Of a stretch of DNA of 64,000 nucleotides, positions 20,001 to 27,263 are shown in pieces. Both the position numbers and the translations under genes were made by a program. The notes below the pieces were generated by a model, which saw nothing but the letters and a program-made list of their open reading frames with translations, was not told the DNA's origin and searched no databases. The stretch comes from an uncultured Blautia sp. (GTDB lineage: Bacteria > Bacillota > Clostridia > Lachnospirales > Lachnospiraceae): the NCBI GenBank assembly GCA_900547685.1, contig URHS01000006.1, positions 1-64,000 of the forward strand, given 5' to 3'. Each line of letters begins with the position of its first letter. Position 1 is the first letter of the stretch.

Positions 20001-20973
20001 ACCTTACTCCATGTGCACTAGCTGTAACAGTAACTTCTCCATTTTTTACTCCTGTCACCGAAAGTTCCTTGCCGGCAGAAGTACTCTCAACAATTCCATT
20101 AGCTGGTTCTACCGTCCATGTAATTTCATCCTTTAATTCAGTAATAGCTGTAATTTCACATGTTTCAAAAATTTTTATTTCATTTGATGAATTGCTCGAA
20201 AGTGTAATCGTTTCATTAGTAGTCAATTTTACATCTTTTTCATAATTTTCATTTCCCCCTGAAAATTTTTCAGTGGTAATAGAATAGCCATCCTTAGAAA
20301 CTTCCAGTTGAAACTCAACACCAGCTCCAGCAACAACATCTGTAATCAAATATTTCCCCTCTTTATTTGTTGCAGTCTCATATATTTGATTCACTGCTCC
20401 CGTTGATATTAAAGTAATTTTTGCAGACTCCAGTGATATTTCTCCCTTTTTTGTAAATGAATCCAAAACTCTACCGCTAACTGTAATTTTGGGACGCTCA
20501 ATCTTGATTTGGATTCTATTAGATTCTGTATCTCTAAATGACGCCCATATCTCAAAAGTTGCAGAATCCGCTAATGTGGTTGGAACTGTAACTGCAACTC
20601 CATTTGTAGTGTCTACTACTGCCTCTGTGTTTGTGTGCCAAATCACATCAGGATTTTGCACTTCTGTTCCTTCATTATCTTTCACCAAAACCTTAAATTC
20701 GGTAAGAATATCTCCTGGTTTAGCAACTGTCACATCTGGTCCTGTAACCTCTACTGTATAAGTTTTGATAATTTCAGAAGGTGCTGGCTGCTTATTATTT
20801 CCTCTTTGTTCTATGCCTTCACCTGATTCTGCTGACACTTCTGTTCCACTTGTTTCTGAATTTGTGCCGGAACTTACTGCACTAACTTGTACAGGTTGAA
20901 TCATGCCTAATACCATAGTTAATGACAGAGTAATTGCCAGCAGGCATTTTAGAATTTTTTTCTTTCCTTTCAT
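14041..20973 (-). CDS. Giant multi-Ig-domain membrane-anchored surface protein
   Basis: A 2310-residue exported protein. A signal peptide spans about residues 1-32 (KKK, a hydrophobic core, then VQVSA). Next come bacterial Ig-like (Big) domains, a carboxypeptidase-regulatory-like domain near 165-250 (VSGRVLDSF...KEGKYLITDV), and a YDG-type module (NEKIYDGTNDVTA). The C-terminal half has repeated Ig-like units with the recurring pattern RTATxxVxxRNF or xEHNF followed by YxCTDLAGN. The C-terminus is a single membrane helix (about 2277-2297) and a KKRKDDEERSAGK tail. There is no LPXTG motif, so it is membrane-anchored rather than sorted to the wall. An adhesin or stalk role is inference. Its start overlaps the upstream stop by 4 bp, so it belongs to the kinase operon. 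Confidence 0.85.
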   Translation of the reverse strand: MKGKKKILKCLLAITLSLTMVLGMIQPVQVSAVSSGTNSETSGTEVSAESGEGIEQRGNNKQPAPSEIIKTYTVEVTGPDVTVAKPGDILTEFKVLVKDNEGTEVQNPDVIWHTNTEAVVDTTNGVAVTVPTTLADSATFEIWASFRDTESNRIQIKIERPKITVSGRVLDSFTKKGEISLESAKITLISTGAVNQIYETATNKEGKYLITDVVAGAGVEFQLEVSKDGYSITTEKFSGGNENYEKDVKLTTNETITLSSNSSNEIKIFETCEITAITELKDEITWTVEPANGIVESTSAGKELSVTGVKNGEVTVTASAHGVRSDSYTITVNKRKADGKICILKDNKLLSDSNVANVGDTLSIKLELNDKKLKDEEVRFTIQTPNKDEPLLLTAEVDNKGIASVTYKVEYEGTYSVSCDVLDKKGNFEHLNVKSQFEVKGKKGQTITLKENSTENISYGDTVSYELKATVAATSAEDAQDLKHWAIADENNNSDYAPQFKFTEVVKNKDSQDLWDVTGAISFKAVCAGDVAIEVTYSQASQEEGKVYEDAVCSKTCSIKKIPLTVKSITFNEKIYDGTNDVTASEILLDGIIDRDNNGTLDDVQAVTTGLKLAGKDADEGKGYLLETEGENSQPLILEGADKDNYEIVKAENDALSTTYCKIMRRQLYLKVVDNPDGKLLQRQYGQPGVYENGAPSVRVATNTELGQAGITGTVDVGEIAVNDADIKDVTVKDDSATNAIVDNENTPDTSLQKRLKPDLNDGDSIPDSKGNNNYKYVENMNLHGSVRIIPNRTIKADAYLTYSSTNGSTYMNDKELWVRGNVDATGNYDLTLSLQNQRIKFDAIKVKGANKDSDENVQVIVPEAGSNSQSSVQVKFVMSEAQKRTAKVELVLLNNNVECSAPFVLTANVDTKAPVVSFDGVEGKASLATELVKAITFNKYRKRNYEMKVSFADTEDLGTEGSGVRSIDTWQYYVLPITNDMQIDEYSLQKAMDNISDNQWTVAKDGQDSVPIGQFDEEIAAEYIEGHYIVAVRSYDNVQNSKIYTSNGLVLEDNNPEITFKETPKTYYNLEDMKNSSNQFTLSNIEISDIAKDGDASSAIKEVSYQVYKGGTKDSKLDDSGVVILIPDFEETVLYKTEKDGYLYSDLQKDSEFTKITSKVSFAVDERYDGNDVFLRVTATDNAGNEHYNTIPLRFDLSRPEIEVTYANVGNTEVHNENYYNGNRTATIKFSDRNVDMNQAVFTLALKDKKYEQDIVLNEGNVAILKDLKDIYGNNIFADITFDMDEGTGQDEVSHTSTVTLEFNGNEQYTVYYSCTDLAGNTNAGNDPNGNEVKGLTYKTDTNELSNTTFTIDKIAPVVTQLYTSDGQEISMESKEYTQKPMFYSVNIAEHNFKADALPFEADSITTITEEVDEGKESKPDMEDVNQWTENGNLNNIEQWKFTFSFTEQGNYTHSFNYKDLAGNDAVFVDIHGNPISNKSVFTIDWTPANATVTVGNFNPWKNWFGDIFFKLFSKTSVDVSIEAQDDICDIYPLEYARFYDSKTVEQLDAYGDWQSASVESPGYTKFNVNPNERFIVYTKITDYAGNMKYYSSDGVIVDSTKPAPTVTITNLTQAQNGIFNEDVTLRIDVEDPTAGDTYSGLETVWYNVSATGNVNKGETIKLLNNSTKVQGNKTFSQTITIPSDVYNSNDVKVQAFATDFSGNKGKSEVTELKIDVTKPSISVSWDLNNPLNGRYYKDTRTATVTVTDRNFDPNNVRFNITNTDGTPANIGGWSSSSNIGVSDTATSTCQVSFPADGDYTFTLGCTDLAGNSGEYGQTDEFTIDKIVPVMTVSYDSNDAKNGNYFKETRTATITVREHNFNAADVRAAITASLEGRGISAPSVGAFSGSGDTHTAIVSYSTDGDYTFDIDYADMAGNAAADYTQDSFTVDLTVPELEITDVEDKSANNDAVSPKVEATDVNYDAKGVTVTLIGANNGEVEIGTVVSAIENGQSMKFNDFERTEEMDDLYKMTAKAVDKAGNETEKEIMFSVNRYGSVFILDDDTKDWLKTGDAGYTYIKEEKAVGIREINVDAIESRSITVNRDGDLQNLKENTDFTVKNSGSDAQWKEAHYILDKENFAEEGNYTVILNTKDKAKNNMNNTSVKKANKNLPIEFAVDKTAPTVVVSGVEDDAQYRAAERIMTVDAKDNLALTKVTVDIDGTETVYEGEELLKDNGVIETAVESANRWQNIEITAEDAAGNILGQSEETMKGEPVVLRVLVTPNIMIQYFMNKPIFYGSIAAVVAMTGLIIFLIWKKRKDDEERSAGK

Positions 20974-21440
20974 AATTTTTTAACTCCTTTTCCTTTTTTT
21001 GCTATATATTGAAAGACCTTCCCTGTAAGTAAAAAATGCATATACAGAGAGGTTATAAATAACAGCATTGAAATAAACTCTAAAGCTATGCTTACTTTTA
21101 CTTGTGTACCACAATAAATAACAAGCATAAAACTTAAAATCAAAACGCTATCATCTATTGCTGCAAAGGGGTTAGAAAAAAATCTAAGAAAAGCTGGAAT
21201 CTTCCTTTTAGGAAGTTCCTGAGTGATTATATTCTTATACTTTTTCCACAACATCCCATAGCTGACACTTCCTGCTATCAAACCCATCCAAAGCACAATT
21301 CCTACAAGTGTTCCAATAAATGTAAGGTCTCCCGTAGCATCCCATGGATGAAAAAGTGTCAATAAAATTGATAATGATATAAGACTAAAGCATCCCATGG
21401 ATAGAAAAAAATACTTTCTTATGTTGTTTCTATTTCTCAT
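20970..21440 (-). CDS. Small polytopic membrane protein of unknown function
   Basis: A 156-residue protein with four predicted membrane segments (about residues 10-30, 38-60, 96-112, 118-140) and basic loops. I do not recognise a family. It overlaps the giant surface-protein gene by an ATGA stop/start and follows the preceding gene by 3 bp, with GAGGTGG as ribosome site inside the upstream gene's end. Tight coupling suggests it helps assemble or regulate the surface protein, but that is inference from position only. Confidence 0.7.
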   Translation of the reverse strand: MRNRNNIRKYFFLSMGCFSLISLSILLTLFHPWDATGDLTFIGTLVGIVLWMGLIAGSVSYGMLWKKYKNIITQELPKRKIPAFLRFFSNPFAAIDDSVLILSFMLVIYCGTQVKVSIALEFISMLLFITSLYMHFLLTGKVFQYIAKKGKGVKKL

Positions 21441-21443
21441 CGC

Positions 21444-21956
21444 TTACACCACCTCGTCCGTATGAATACACAGCACATACTTTTCTATCCGAAACATTCC
21501 ATAGCTTTCATTCACTTCCTGTTGTGCCATCTCTCTGGTAGTAATTTGTTCCATCTGATTCAGCACTTCTGTAGCGCCGACACTCAATACCTCTGTAGCG
21601 CCGACTTCCGGTGACAGGGGAACGTTTGAACTGCCTGGCGGTGGCTGAATGATATCCTCCATTTTGACCTTCCGCACACTGCCCAGCTTCTTGCTGTTAC
21701 CAATATTCCCGGAACGGCTGAGTGTACCTGTATTTCCTCTTCCTGTTGGTCTTCTAAGCTGTCCGGTACGGGCATTGATTTCTTCCATATGCTGCACCGT
21801 TTTTTTCACAGAACGCCCGGTACGAGCATTAAAAATATTGACAATATCAAATTTAAAGAAGAAGATAATACTGAGAATCAGACAGAAAATACAAAGACCC
21901 AGACATACATAAAACAAAGTGTTAAATAAATCAATCTTCTGTTGTATCTGTTCCAC
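21444..21956 (-). CDS. Single-pass membrane protein with doubled GATEVL motif
   Basis: A 170-residue protein with one N-terminal membrane helix (about residues 11-32), then a basic, Ser/Thr/Gly-rich segment containing NARTG twice, then GATEVL twice in tandem near residues 120-133, and a short conserved-looking tail. No family recognised. Threonines followed by an aliphatic residue at +3 are the kind of site that Hanks kinases phosphorylate and FHA domains bind, and a kinase and an FHA remnant are in the same operon, so this may be the kinase's substrate. The GTG at 21956 is preferred (GGAGG 8 bp upstream) over a GTG at 21965 that abuts the ribosome site. It overlaps the kinase 3' end. Confidence 0.7.
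   Translation of the reverse strand: MEQIQQKIDLFNTLFYVCLGLCIFCLILSIIFFFKFDIVNIFNARTGRSVKKTVQHMEEINARTGQLRRPTGRGNTGTLSRSGNIGNSKKLGSVRKVKMEDIIQPPPGSSNVPLSPEVGATEVLSVGATEVLNQMEQITTREMAQQEVNESYGMFRIEKYVLCIHTDEVV
21568..21605 (-). repeat. 14-bp tandem-type repeat encoding GATEVL twice
   Basis: TCTGTAGCGCCGAC occurs at 21568-21581 and again at 21592-21605, 24 bp apart and in frame, duplicating an eight-codon unit of the membrane protein. The near identity of the copies suggests a recent duplication. Confidence 0.75.
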
Positions 21957-23736
21957 TTGTTCCACCTCCCTGACCGCTTCCGTCTATATTAGACATATTA
22001 TAAGTTGACTGTACTGTGAGTTCAGCTTGTCCGATGTTAGCCAACAGGCTGTCCTTCATTTCCTGTTCATATTCCGCATTAGCCGTTCCGGTCACGATTT
22101 CCATATTGCTGATTCTCTCATAGGCATTTTTTAACTGCGTGTTCATCTGTTTATCAGTCACACCTGCTCCTTTAAACTCTGCTGCCTTTGAAGCAATCTG
22201 TGCTACCAGTTCTTTGTACGCTAACAGAGTATTTACATTGCTTTCCCCTGTCTCCCCATCATGTTCCACCATATTTACCATATCTAACCAATAATCTGAA
22301 TAGGAAACCATGGAGTCACCTGCCTGATTCCGCATACTTAAACTTTCATAATAACTTGCGATTTTATAGAGATTCTTTGCCCTGGTAATATTTTTTTCAT
22401 TTAACTGTTCTGTCGGTTCTGCCTCAGAAGCAATTTCCAGCCATTTCTTAGATGCCGCCTTATTTCCCGTTCCGTTATAGGAATAGAAATAAGCAATTCC
22501 TAAGTCATAAGCAAATTTTTCATAAGCGTCCCCATTGACTCTCAAGTATTCTTCATTACTTCTCTTGGCATCTCCTGTAATTCCAAGCGCTTTTCTGATT
22601 TTCTGTTCTTCTTCATCCGAGAAGACACATACAACCTGTCCGCCGCCATTGCTGCTAATCTCATTATTCTGCCATAGGAAGAAATTCAGCAGCCCTTCGT
22701 AGGCATCTCCACTTCCGGGATTTAAGGTAATGGCGTTTTCATAATATTCCATACACTGTTCCGGGTCTGTTGTTGCCAAGTTTTCCGCTTCAGAAAGATA
22801 GGCTTCATAGGTGCTGGCCTTCACAGAATTTTCTGCTATCCGGAATCCCACTGCGCCTGCCCCCGCCAAAACAGTGAGAGAAGCCGCTGCCAGAAAGCTA
22901 CGCCACTTCAAAGTCTGTTTTTTCTTATATTCAATATCCAGTTCATTGTAGTGCTCCAGTGCATAGAGCAGTTCACCACAGGACTGGTATCTGTCATCCG
23001 GGTTTTTCTGTGTACATTTCAGAATAATTTCTTCCAGACCGGAAGATAATTCCGGATTCCAATAACGAATAGGATACATTTCATAAGGCGGCTCACTGGG
23101 ATTATGCCCTGTCAGCAAATGATACAGCGTAGCGCCCAGACAATAAATATCTGTACGTGCGTCTGTCTGTCCATGTCCTCCGTACTGCTCCGGTGCTGCA
23201 TATCCCTGTGTCCCCAGACAAGTGGTATCCGCTACACTGGTCTTCTTAAACTCCCTGGCCGTACCAAAGTCAATAAGCATGACCTTACCATCCGGCCTCA
23301 ACATAACGTTAGAAGGTTTCATATCTCTATAGATAATCGGTGGTTTTCGAGAATGAAGATAGGACAAAACATCGCAAAGCTGTTTCGCCCATTCAATTAC
23401 ATCTTCCTGGTTCTGTGCTCCGTACTCCCGAATAACGCTTTCCAGGTGACGCCCCTCTATGTAATCCATAACAATCAGGAAACTTCCGTCTCCGTCAATA
23501 ACATCAATAATGCTGGGGAGGTTGGGATGATTTAATTTCTTCAGCAAATCTGTTTCTACAATCAATCCCTGTTTTACCACTTCGAAATTCTGAACCCCAT
23601 CTTTTCGGACCTCTTTGATGGCCCACTGTTTATTAGCCCTCTCATTCATGGCAAGGTATACCACACTCATACCGCCTTGCCCGATTTTATTTAATATCTT
23701 ATATTTTCCGTCTACTAATGACCCAATCTCAAGCAT
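21931..23736 (-). CDS. Membrane Ser/Thr protein kinase (Hanks/PknB type)
   Basis: A 601-residue kinase with all catalytic landmarks: glycine loop GQGGMSVV (19-26), lysine K41, catalytic loop YRDMKPSN with D138, DFG with D156, and GYAAPEQ of the APE motif. A membrane helix lies at about 280-299. The extracytoplasmic region of about 300 residues looks like TPR-type helical repeats instead of the PASTA repeats of PknB/PrkC, so it probably does not sense muropeptides. AGGAGG precedes the ATG. It lies 11 bp after a PP2C phosphatase gene, the usual antagonist pairing. Confidence 0.93.
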   Translation of the reverse strand: MLEIGSLVDGKYKILNKIGQGGMSVVYLAMNERANKQWAIKEVRKDGVQNFEVVKQGLIVETDLLKKLNHPNLPSIIDVIDGDGSFLIVMDYIEGRHLESVIREYGAQNQEDVIEWAKQLCDVLSYLHSRKPPIIYRDMKPSNVMLRPDGKVMLIDFGTAREFKKTSVADTTCLGTQGYAAPEQYGGHGQTDARTDIYCLGATLYHLLTGHNPSEPPYEMYPIRYWNPELSSGLEEIILKCTQKNPDDRYQSCGELLYALEHYNELDIEYKKKQTLKWRSFLAAASLTVLAGAGAVGFRIAENSVKASTYEAYLSEAENLATTDPEQCMEYYENAITLNPGSGDAYEGLLNFFLWQNNEISSNGGGQVVCVFSDEEEQKIRKALGITGDAKRSNEEYLRVNGDAYEKFAYDLGIAYFYSYNGTGNKAASKKWLEIASEAEPTEQLNEKNITRAKNLYKIASYYESLSMRNQAGDSMVSYSDYWLDMVNMVEHDGETGESNVNTLLAYKELVAQIASKAAEFKGAGVTDKQMNTQLKNAYERISNMEIVTGTANAEYEQEMKDSLLANIGQAELTVQSTYNMSNIDGSGQGGGTSGTDTTED

Positions 23737-23747
23737 GTAGACTCCTC

Positions 23748-24515
23748 CTAATATGCCCGAATCAAAGCGACTGAAATGTTGTCATCTTCTCTTCTGGATT
23801 TATTTAACTCTGTAAAATATACAGCCGTTTCTTTCATCTTATCTTCTGTGACCATCAATTCCGGTCGCATTTTTTCATAGAACTCCTCCGGTGTAATCAC
23901 ATGGCGAAAACCATCTGAACACATCATAAATAGGGAATCCGATTTGTATTCCCCTACATAGAAGTCCGGTTCTATCACACTGCTGGCTCCTACACATTGA
24001 AGCAACACATTTCTCTGGGGATGGTTCTTTGCTTCTTCCCGGGTCATACGCCCCAGATCCATCTCCCTCTGTACATAAGTCTGATCTAAAGTCATCTGTT
24101 GGAATCCATCTTTGATGTAATATACTCTGGAATCCCCTACATTAATAATATAGTAGATATTATCTACTAAAAGCAGCGCTGCCAAGGTTGTTCCCAGGCT
24201 TACGTTGCATCCGAGTCCGTACTCGCTAATTTTCTGGTTTTGTTCTAATATTAAATCAGTCCAGCTTTTTCTCAGGGCATTTGCCTCCAAACCGCCATAC
24301 AGCAATTTGGGGAATTCCTGATGAAACCATCTGGAAAAAGCCTTGATTAACATGGCACTGGCGACCTCGCCCTTTGCAAGGCCGCCCATACCATCACAAA
24401 CTACACTTAACAATACCTGCCCATAGTCTGTAGCCGCTATTTCTGTTAATATTGAATCTTGATTTGTACTTTTTCTGATTCCCACATCTGTGTGGACAGT
24501 TGTTAAATAATTCAT
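23748..24515 (-). CDS. PP2C-type Ser/Thr protein phosphatase
   Basis: A 255-residue PPM/PP2C phosphatase that should dephosphorylate targets of the adjacent kinase. Metal-binding motifs are present: TDVGIRKSTNQD, CDGMGGLAKGE, NVGDSRVYY, the CSDG aspartate and a terminal REDDNISVALI. No membrane segment, so cytoplasmic. The length is typical for PrpC/Stp. It follows an FHA-domain remnant whose stop codon is 25 bp upstream, showing that the operon once began with an FHA gene. Confidence 0.94.
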   Translation of the reverse strand: MNYLTTVHTDVGIRKSTNQDSILTEIAATDYGQVLLSVVCDGMGGLAKGEVASAMLIKAFSRWFHQEFPKLLYGGLEANALRKSWTDLILEQNQKISEYGLGCNVSLGTTLAALLLVDNIYYIINVGDSRVYYIKDGFQQMTLDQTYVQREMDLGRMTREEAKNHPQRNVLLQCVGASSVIEPDFYVGEYKSDSLFMMCSDGFRHVITPEEFYEKMRPELMVTEDKMKETAVYFTELNKSRREDDNISVALIRAY

Positions 24516-24540
24516 AGTCTGCTTTCTTCCCTTTCATTCT

Positions 24541-24645
24541 TTACATATGAAATACAAAATCTTCGTCTGCAAAACGAATTGTATCATTATCATTCAGTGA
24601 CACTTCCTGTCCTGGCATAACTTTGACGCCGTTTACAAAAGTATA
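24541..24645 (-). pseudogene. FHA-domain C-terminal remnant
   Basis: The last 34 codons of a forkhead-associated (phosphothreonine-binding) domain are readable: TFVNGVKVMPGQEVSLNDND followed by TIRFADEDFVF and a stop at 24541. The NG and the DxD-TIRF ending are characteristic of bacterial FHA folds. The sequence breaks off at about 24645, where it meets a fragment of another gene in the opposite orientation. The ligand-binding strands are missing, so this is a truncated gene at the head of the kinase operon. Confidence 0.7.
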
Positions 24646-25140
24646 GAAAAATATGTTCCGGATACACTGCCTCAGAAAGAGTCACTGATTCAGGAGCTGC
24701 CTATATATATTGACAGTTTTTCTAAAACCAATTATCATACATACTTTACCAGAGAAGGAGCACAGCGCTTTCTCATGACAGGTCGGCTTCACGAACTGCC
24801 AAGCGATCTATATCGTCCCTTCAGCTATGAAGACAGAATAAAATTACTGAAAAAGTTTTGCGAAGAGGTAGAACGCACTCCGAATATTCGACTTCTCAAA
24901 GGACCACTGGAAAAATTTCCACTGAACCTGAATATGAATATCTCTGTTAATTATGGCTACCTCATGTTTTCCGGGCAGTCTGCAGAGCTCTCTTATATTT
25001 TGTTAAAAGAACAAAATCTTCTGACATCTTTTTATGATTTCGTTTCCTCTCTGGAAGAAAACGAGATGTTGGAAACTCAGGAAGATACAGTGAAATATTT
25101 GCGGACTTTAATCCAAAGAAAGGAAAATGCGTATTTTTGA
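24643..25140 (+). pseudogene. 3' fragment of an unidentified cytoplasmic protein
   Basis: An uninterrupted frame of about 165 codons ends at 25140 but has no start near its 5' end. The first ATG is at 24775 and lacks a ribosome site. The readable protein (EKYVPDTLPQKESL..., LKGPLEKFPLNLNMN, FYDFVSSLEENE) is soluble and looks like the effector part of a helix-turn-helix regulator, but I do not recognise it with certainty. It begins exactly where the FHA remnant ends, so both genes were cut at the same breakpoint. Confidence 0.55.
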
Positions 25141-25296
25141 ATACTGGTCTGAATCGACCGTTGAAAAATGATTTGTTTATTCCCGGAACTGCTATAATCG
25201 ACAGTTCCGAGAATATTTAGATTTGTTTGTGATGATAAGTATAACACACTTGCACCCAAAAGAGTATAAAATTTCCCTAAAAAGTATGACAGGTAT

Positions 25297-25327
25297 GTGA
25301 CAAGTCTTCTCAAAATAGAAATATAAT
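25297..25327 (+). promoter_or_regulatory. Possible promoter of the recombinase module
   Basis: GTGACA (25297-25302) and TATAAT (25322-25327) are 19 bp apart, longer than ideal, upstream of the small gene and the recombinase. The 25141-25340 stretch holds no other gene that I can support. Confidence 0.3.
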
Positions 25328-25352
25328 AAACAACACATCTATGGAGAAAGAC

Positions 25353-25514
25353 GTGCCAAATGTAATATATCGGCAAATTGAAAGAGAAATTAATGGAAAA
25401 AAAGTTCTCTTAGAATATCCTGATAAATCTGATTATGATGAAGAAAGCGTTATGAAAGAAGTAAAAAACATTTTATCTAATCTTCTTCAGGAACAAATTA
25501 CAAAAGCTATATAA
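25353..25514 (+). CDS. Small acidic protein next to the serine recombinase
   Basis: A 53-residue frame starting at GTG 25353 with GGAG 6 bp upstream. An ATG at 25341 gives 57 residues but has no ribosome site. The protein is charged and probably helical (IYRQIEREINGKKV, DEESVMKEVKNILSNLL). It is too short to assign by eye. It is the only small gene beside the recombinase and is separated from it by a hairpin. Recombination directionality factors of serine integrases are often small proteins encoded near the integrase, so that is one candidate role. Confidence 0.6.
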   Translation: MPNVIYRQIEREINGKKVLLEYPDKSDYDEESVMKEVKNILSNLLQEQITKAI

Positions 25515-25524
25515 TCTATAGAAC

Positions 25525-25546
25525 GGGCAGAGGATTTCCTCTGCCC
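25525..25546 (+). terminator. Perfect 9-bp hairpin before the recombinase
   Basis: GGGCAGAGG-ATTT-CCTCTGCCC lies between the small gene and the recombinase start. The following tract (CATTTC) is poor in T, so it may be a partial terminator or attenuator that lowers recombinase expression. Confidence 0.55.
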
Positions 25547-25579
25547 CATTTCATAAATAAAAGAAAGGGATAGATAGGT

Positions 25580-27250
25580 ATGGAAGAAAAAAAGAAAAGA
25601 GTACGGGTACTACTCCGAGTAAGTTCCGACCAACAATTAGAATCCGATGGTGATTTAGGAGTTCAAAGGAAAATAGTTAGAGAATATATCGAAAGATATC
25701 CCGATTGGATTCTGGATTCAAAAGAATACTTTGAAGGCAGCAATAGTGGTTATAAAAATTCTATATCTGAAAGGGACGTTCTGCAAGAAGCATTGAAAGA
25801 CGCTGAAAATGGGGAATACGAAATACTGGCAGCTTATAAAGATGACAGATTAGGAAGAAGAATTTTAGAAATTCCCACTTTTATCTTACAGTTAAAAAGT
25901 GCCGGTGTAGATGTCTATACGGCAGCAGACGGTCTGCTTTCTCCCAAAAGTATTGATGATATAAATGGAATTCTTTTTCTAACCATGCGGTATGGAATGG
26001 CTCAAAAAAGCAGCTCTGACACGGGAATTCGAGTAAAAGATACTGCAAAGCAATTAGTTCGAGAGGGAAGATTTATGGGCGGCAAAGCTCCTTATGGCTA
26101 CAGATTTGCACTCTCCGGTAAATACAGTAAACATCAACGTGCATTAAAACATCTGGTGATTGTCCCGGAACAGGCAGAAGCTGTAAAATATATTTATGAT
26201 TTATCCTTTTATAAAGAATTTGGTTCTGCGAAAATCGCTCATATTTTGAATACAGATGATAAATATAAACAGTTGGCGCCAAATGATGTATGGAAAAGCG
26301 GAACGATTACCAGTATCCTTACAAATCCTATTTACACAGGTTATACAACATACAACAGACGAAAATGTACAGAAAAGCACTATCATCGTTTAGATAGGAA
26401 AGATTGGATTTTTTCAAAAGAGCAAAATAAGAATATCACTATTCTTGACAATGAATTTTGGCAAAAAGTACAGATAAAAAGGTACGAGCGTGGACTGAAA
26501 TACAAAAAAAGTCCCCAAAATGAAAATTCGGTTATTATTACAAGGAATGATGGAAAACTGGCTTTGATAGATGTGGCATACTGTGGCTATTGTGGTCGCA
26601 AATTAACAAACGGAACAAAATATGATTATTGGACAATGAAAAGTACAGGTGAACGCAAGTCATCCAGAAAAGCACTTTATAAATGCCAGAATTTAGGGCA
26701 AGGCGTACCACATCCCAAAATGAAACAGATACTGGCAAACAAACTGGAACCTGTTGTATTTGAAGTTTTAATAGAACATATCGAAAAATTACAGGAAAAT
26801 GAAAACATATTTGAACAAATCATAAAAAATAAAAAGAAAGAACTGAAAGAACAAGAAAAAATATTATCTAAAGAAAAGAAAAAACTTAACGATATACAGA
26901 AGAGTATTGAAGTGACAGAAGATGCGATTCCACTTGCCATAGCAGGAAATTATCCATTATCGCTTAAAGAATTGGCAGGCAGTATTAAAAAACAGAAAGA
27001 AAAGAGACAACAACAAATTGAGAGCATCGAACAATTAGAAAATGAAGTAAAAAATATGACTCTATCTGTGAATGACCGGAAAACAGTCCGAAGTCAAATA
27101 CCAACATGGCGAGAAGTCCTTTTAACGGCAGATACAGCCGCAAAACGTATCTTGGTGAATAAATTGATAGAGCGGATAGAAATTACCGATGAACAGGTGA
27201 TAATCCGATTTAAAATTAATCTTAATAATTTTTGTTTCAACCACGAATGA
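25580..27250 (+). CDS. Large serine recombinase (site-specific integrase/excisionase)
   Basis: A 556-residue large serine recombinase. The resolvase-type catalytic domain has the nucleophile in LLRVSSDQQ (S15 by alignment with the RVS motif), the DRLGRR arginine motif and RYGMAQKSSSDTGIR on helix E. The recombinase domain follows (GRFMGGKAPYGYR, ILTNPIYTGY), then a zinc-ribbon with CGYCGRKL and a later Cys, and a long charged coiled coil (about 400-500) as in phage integrases. All domains are intact and there is no stop or frameshift. A GGGA site precedes the ATG. It is close to the right attachment core, so it very likely catalysed the insertion into sleC and could catalyse excision with a directionality factor. 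Confidence 0.95.
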   Translation: MEEKKKRVRVLLRVSSDQQLESDGDLGVQRKIVREYIERYPDWILDSKEYFEGSNSGYKNSISERDVLQEALKDAENGEYEILAAYKDDRLGRRILEIPTFILQLKSAGVDVYTAADGLLSPKSIDDINGILFLTMRYGMAQKSSSDTGIRVKDTAKQLVREGRFMGGKAPYGYRFALSGKYSKHQRALKHLVIVPEQAEAVKYIYDLSFYKEFGSAKIAHILNTDDKYKQLAPNDVWKSGTITSILTNPIYTGYTTYNRRKCTEKHYHRLDRKDWIFSKEQNKNITILDNEFWQKVQIKRYERGLKYKKSPQNENSVIITRNDGKLALIDVAYCGYCGRKLTNGTKYDYWTMKSTGERKSSRKALYKCQNLGQGVPHPKMKQILANKLEPVVFEVLIEHIEKLQENENIFEQIIKNKKKELKEQEKILSKEKKKLNDIQKSIEVTEDAIPLAIAGNYPLSLKELAGSIKKQKEKRQQQIESIEQLENEVKNMTLSVNDRKTVRSQIPTWREVLLTADTAAKRILVNKLIERIEITDEQVIIRFKINLNNFCFNHE

Positions 27251-27263
27251 CCGGTAACGATAG

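Noticed and set aside
14041..20973. Sortase-anchored cell-wall protein
   Set aside because: No LPXTG-like motif before the terminal helix, and no sortase gene in the operon.
25580..27250. Recombinase as a TnpX-like transposase of a conjugative or mobilisable transposon
   Set aside because: No relaxase, replication or mobilisation genes in the element. The ends show a defined core and palindromic attachment arms, which fits a site-specific integrase better.
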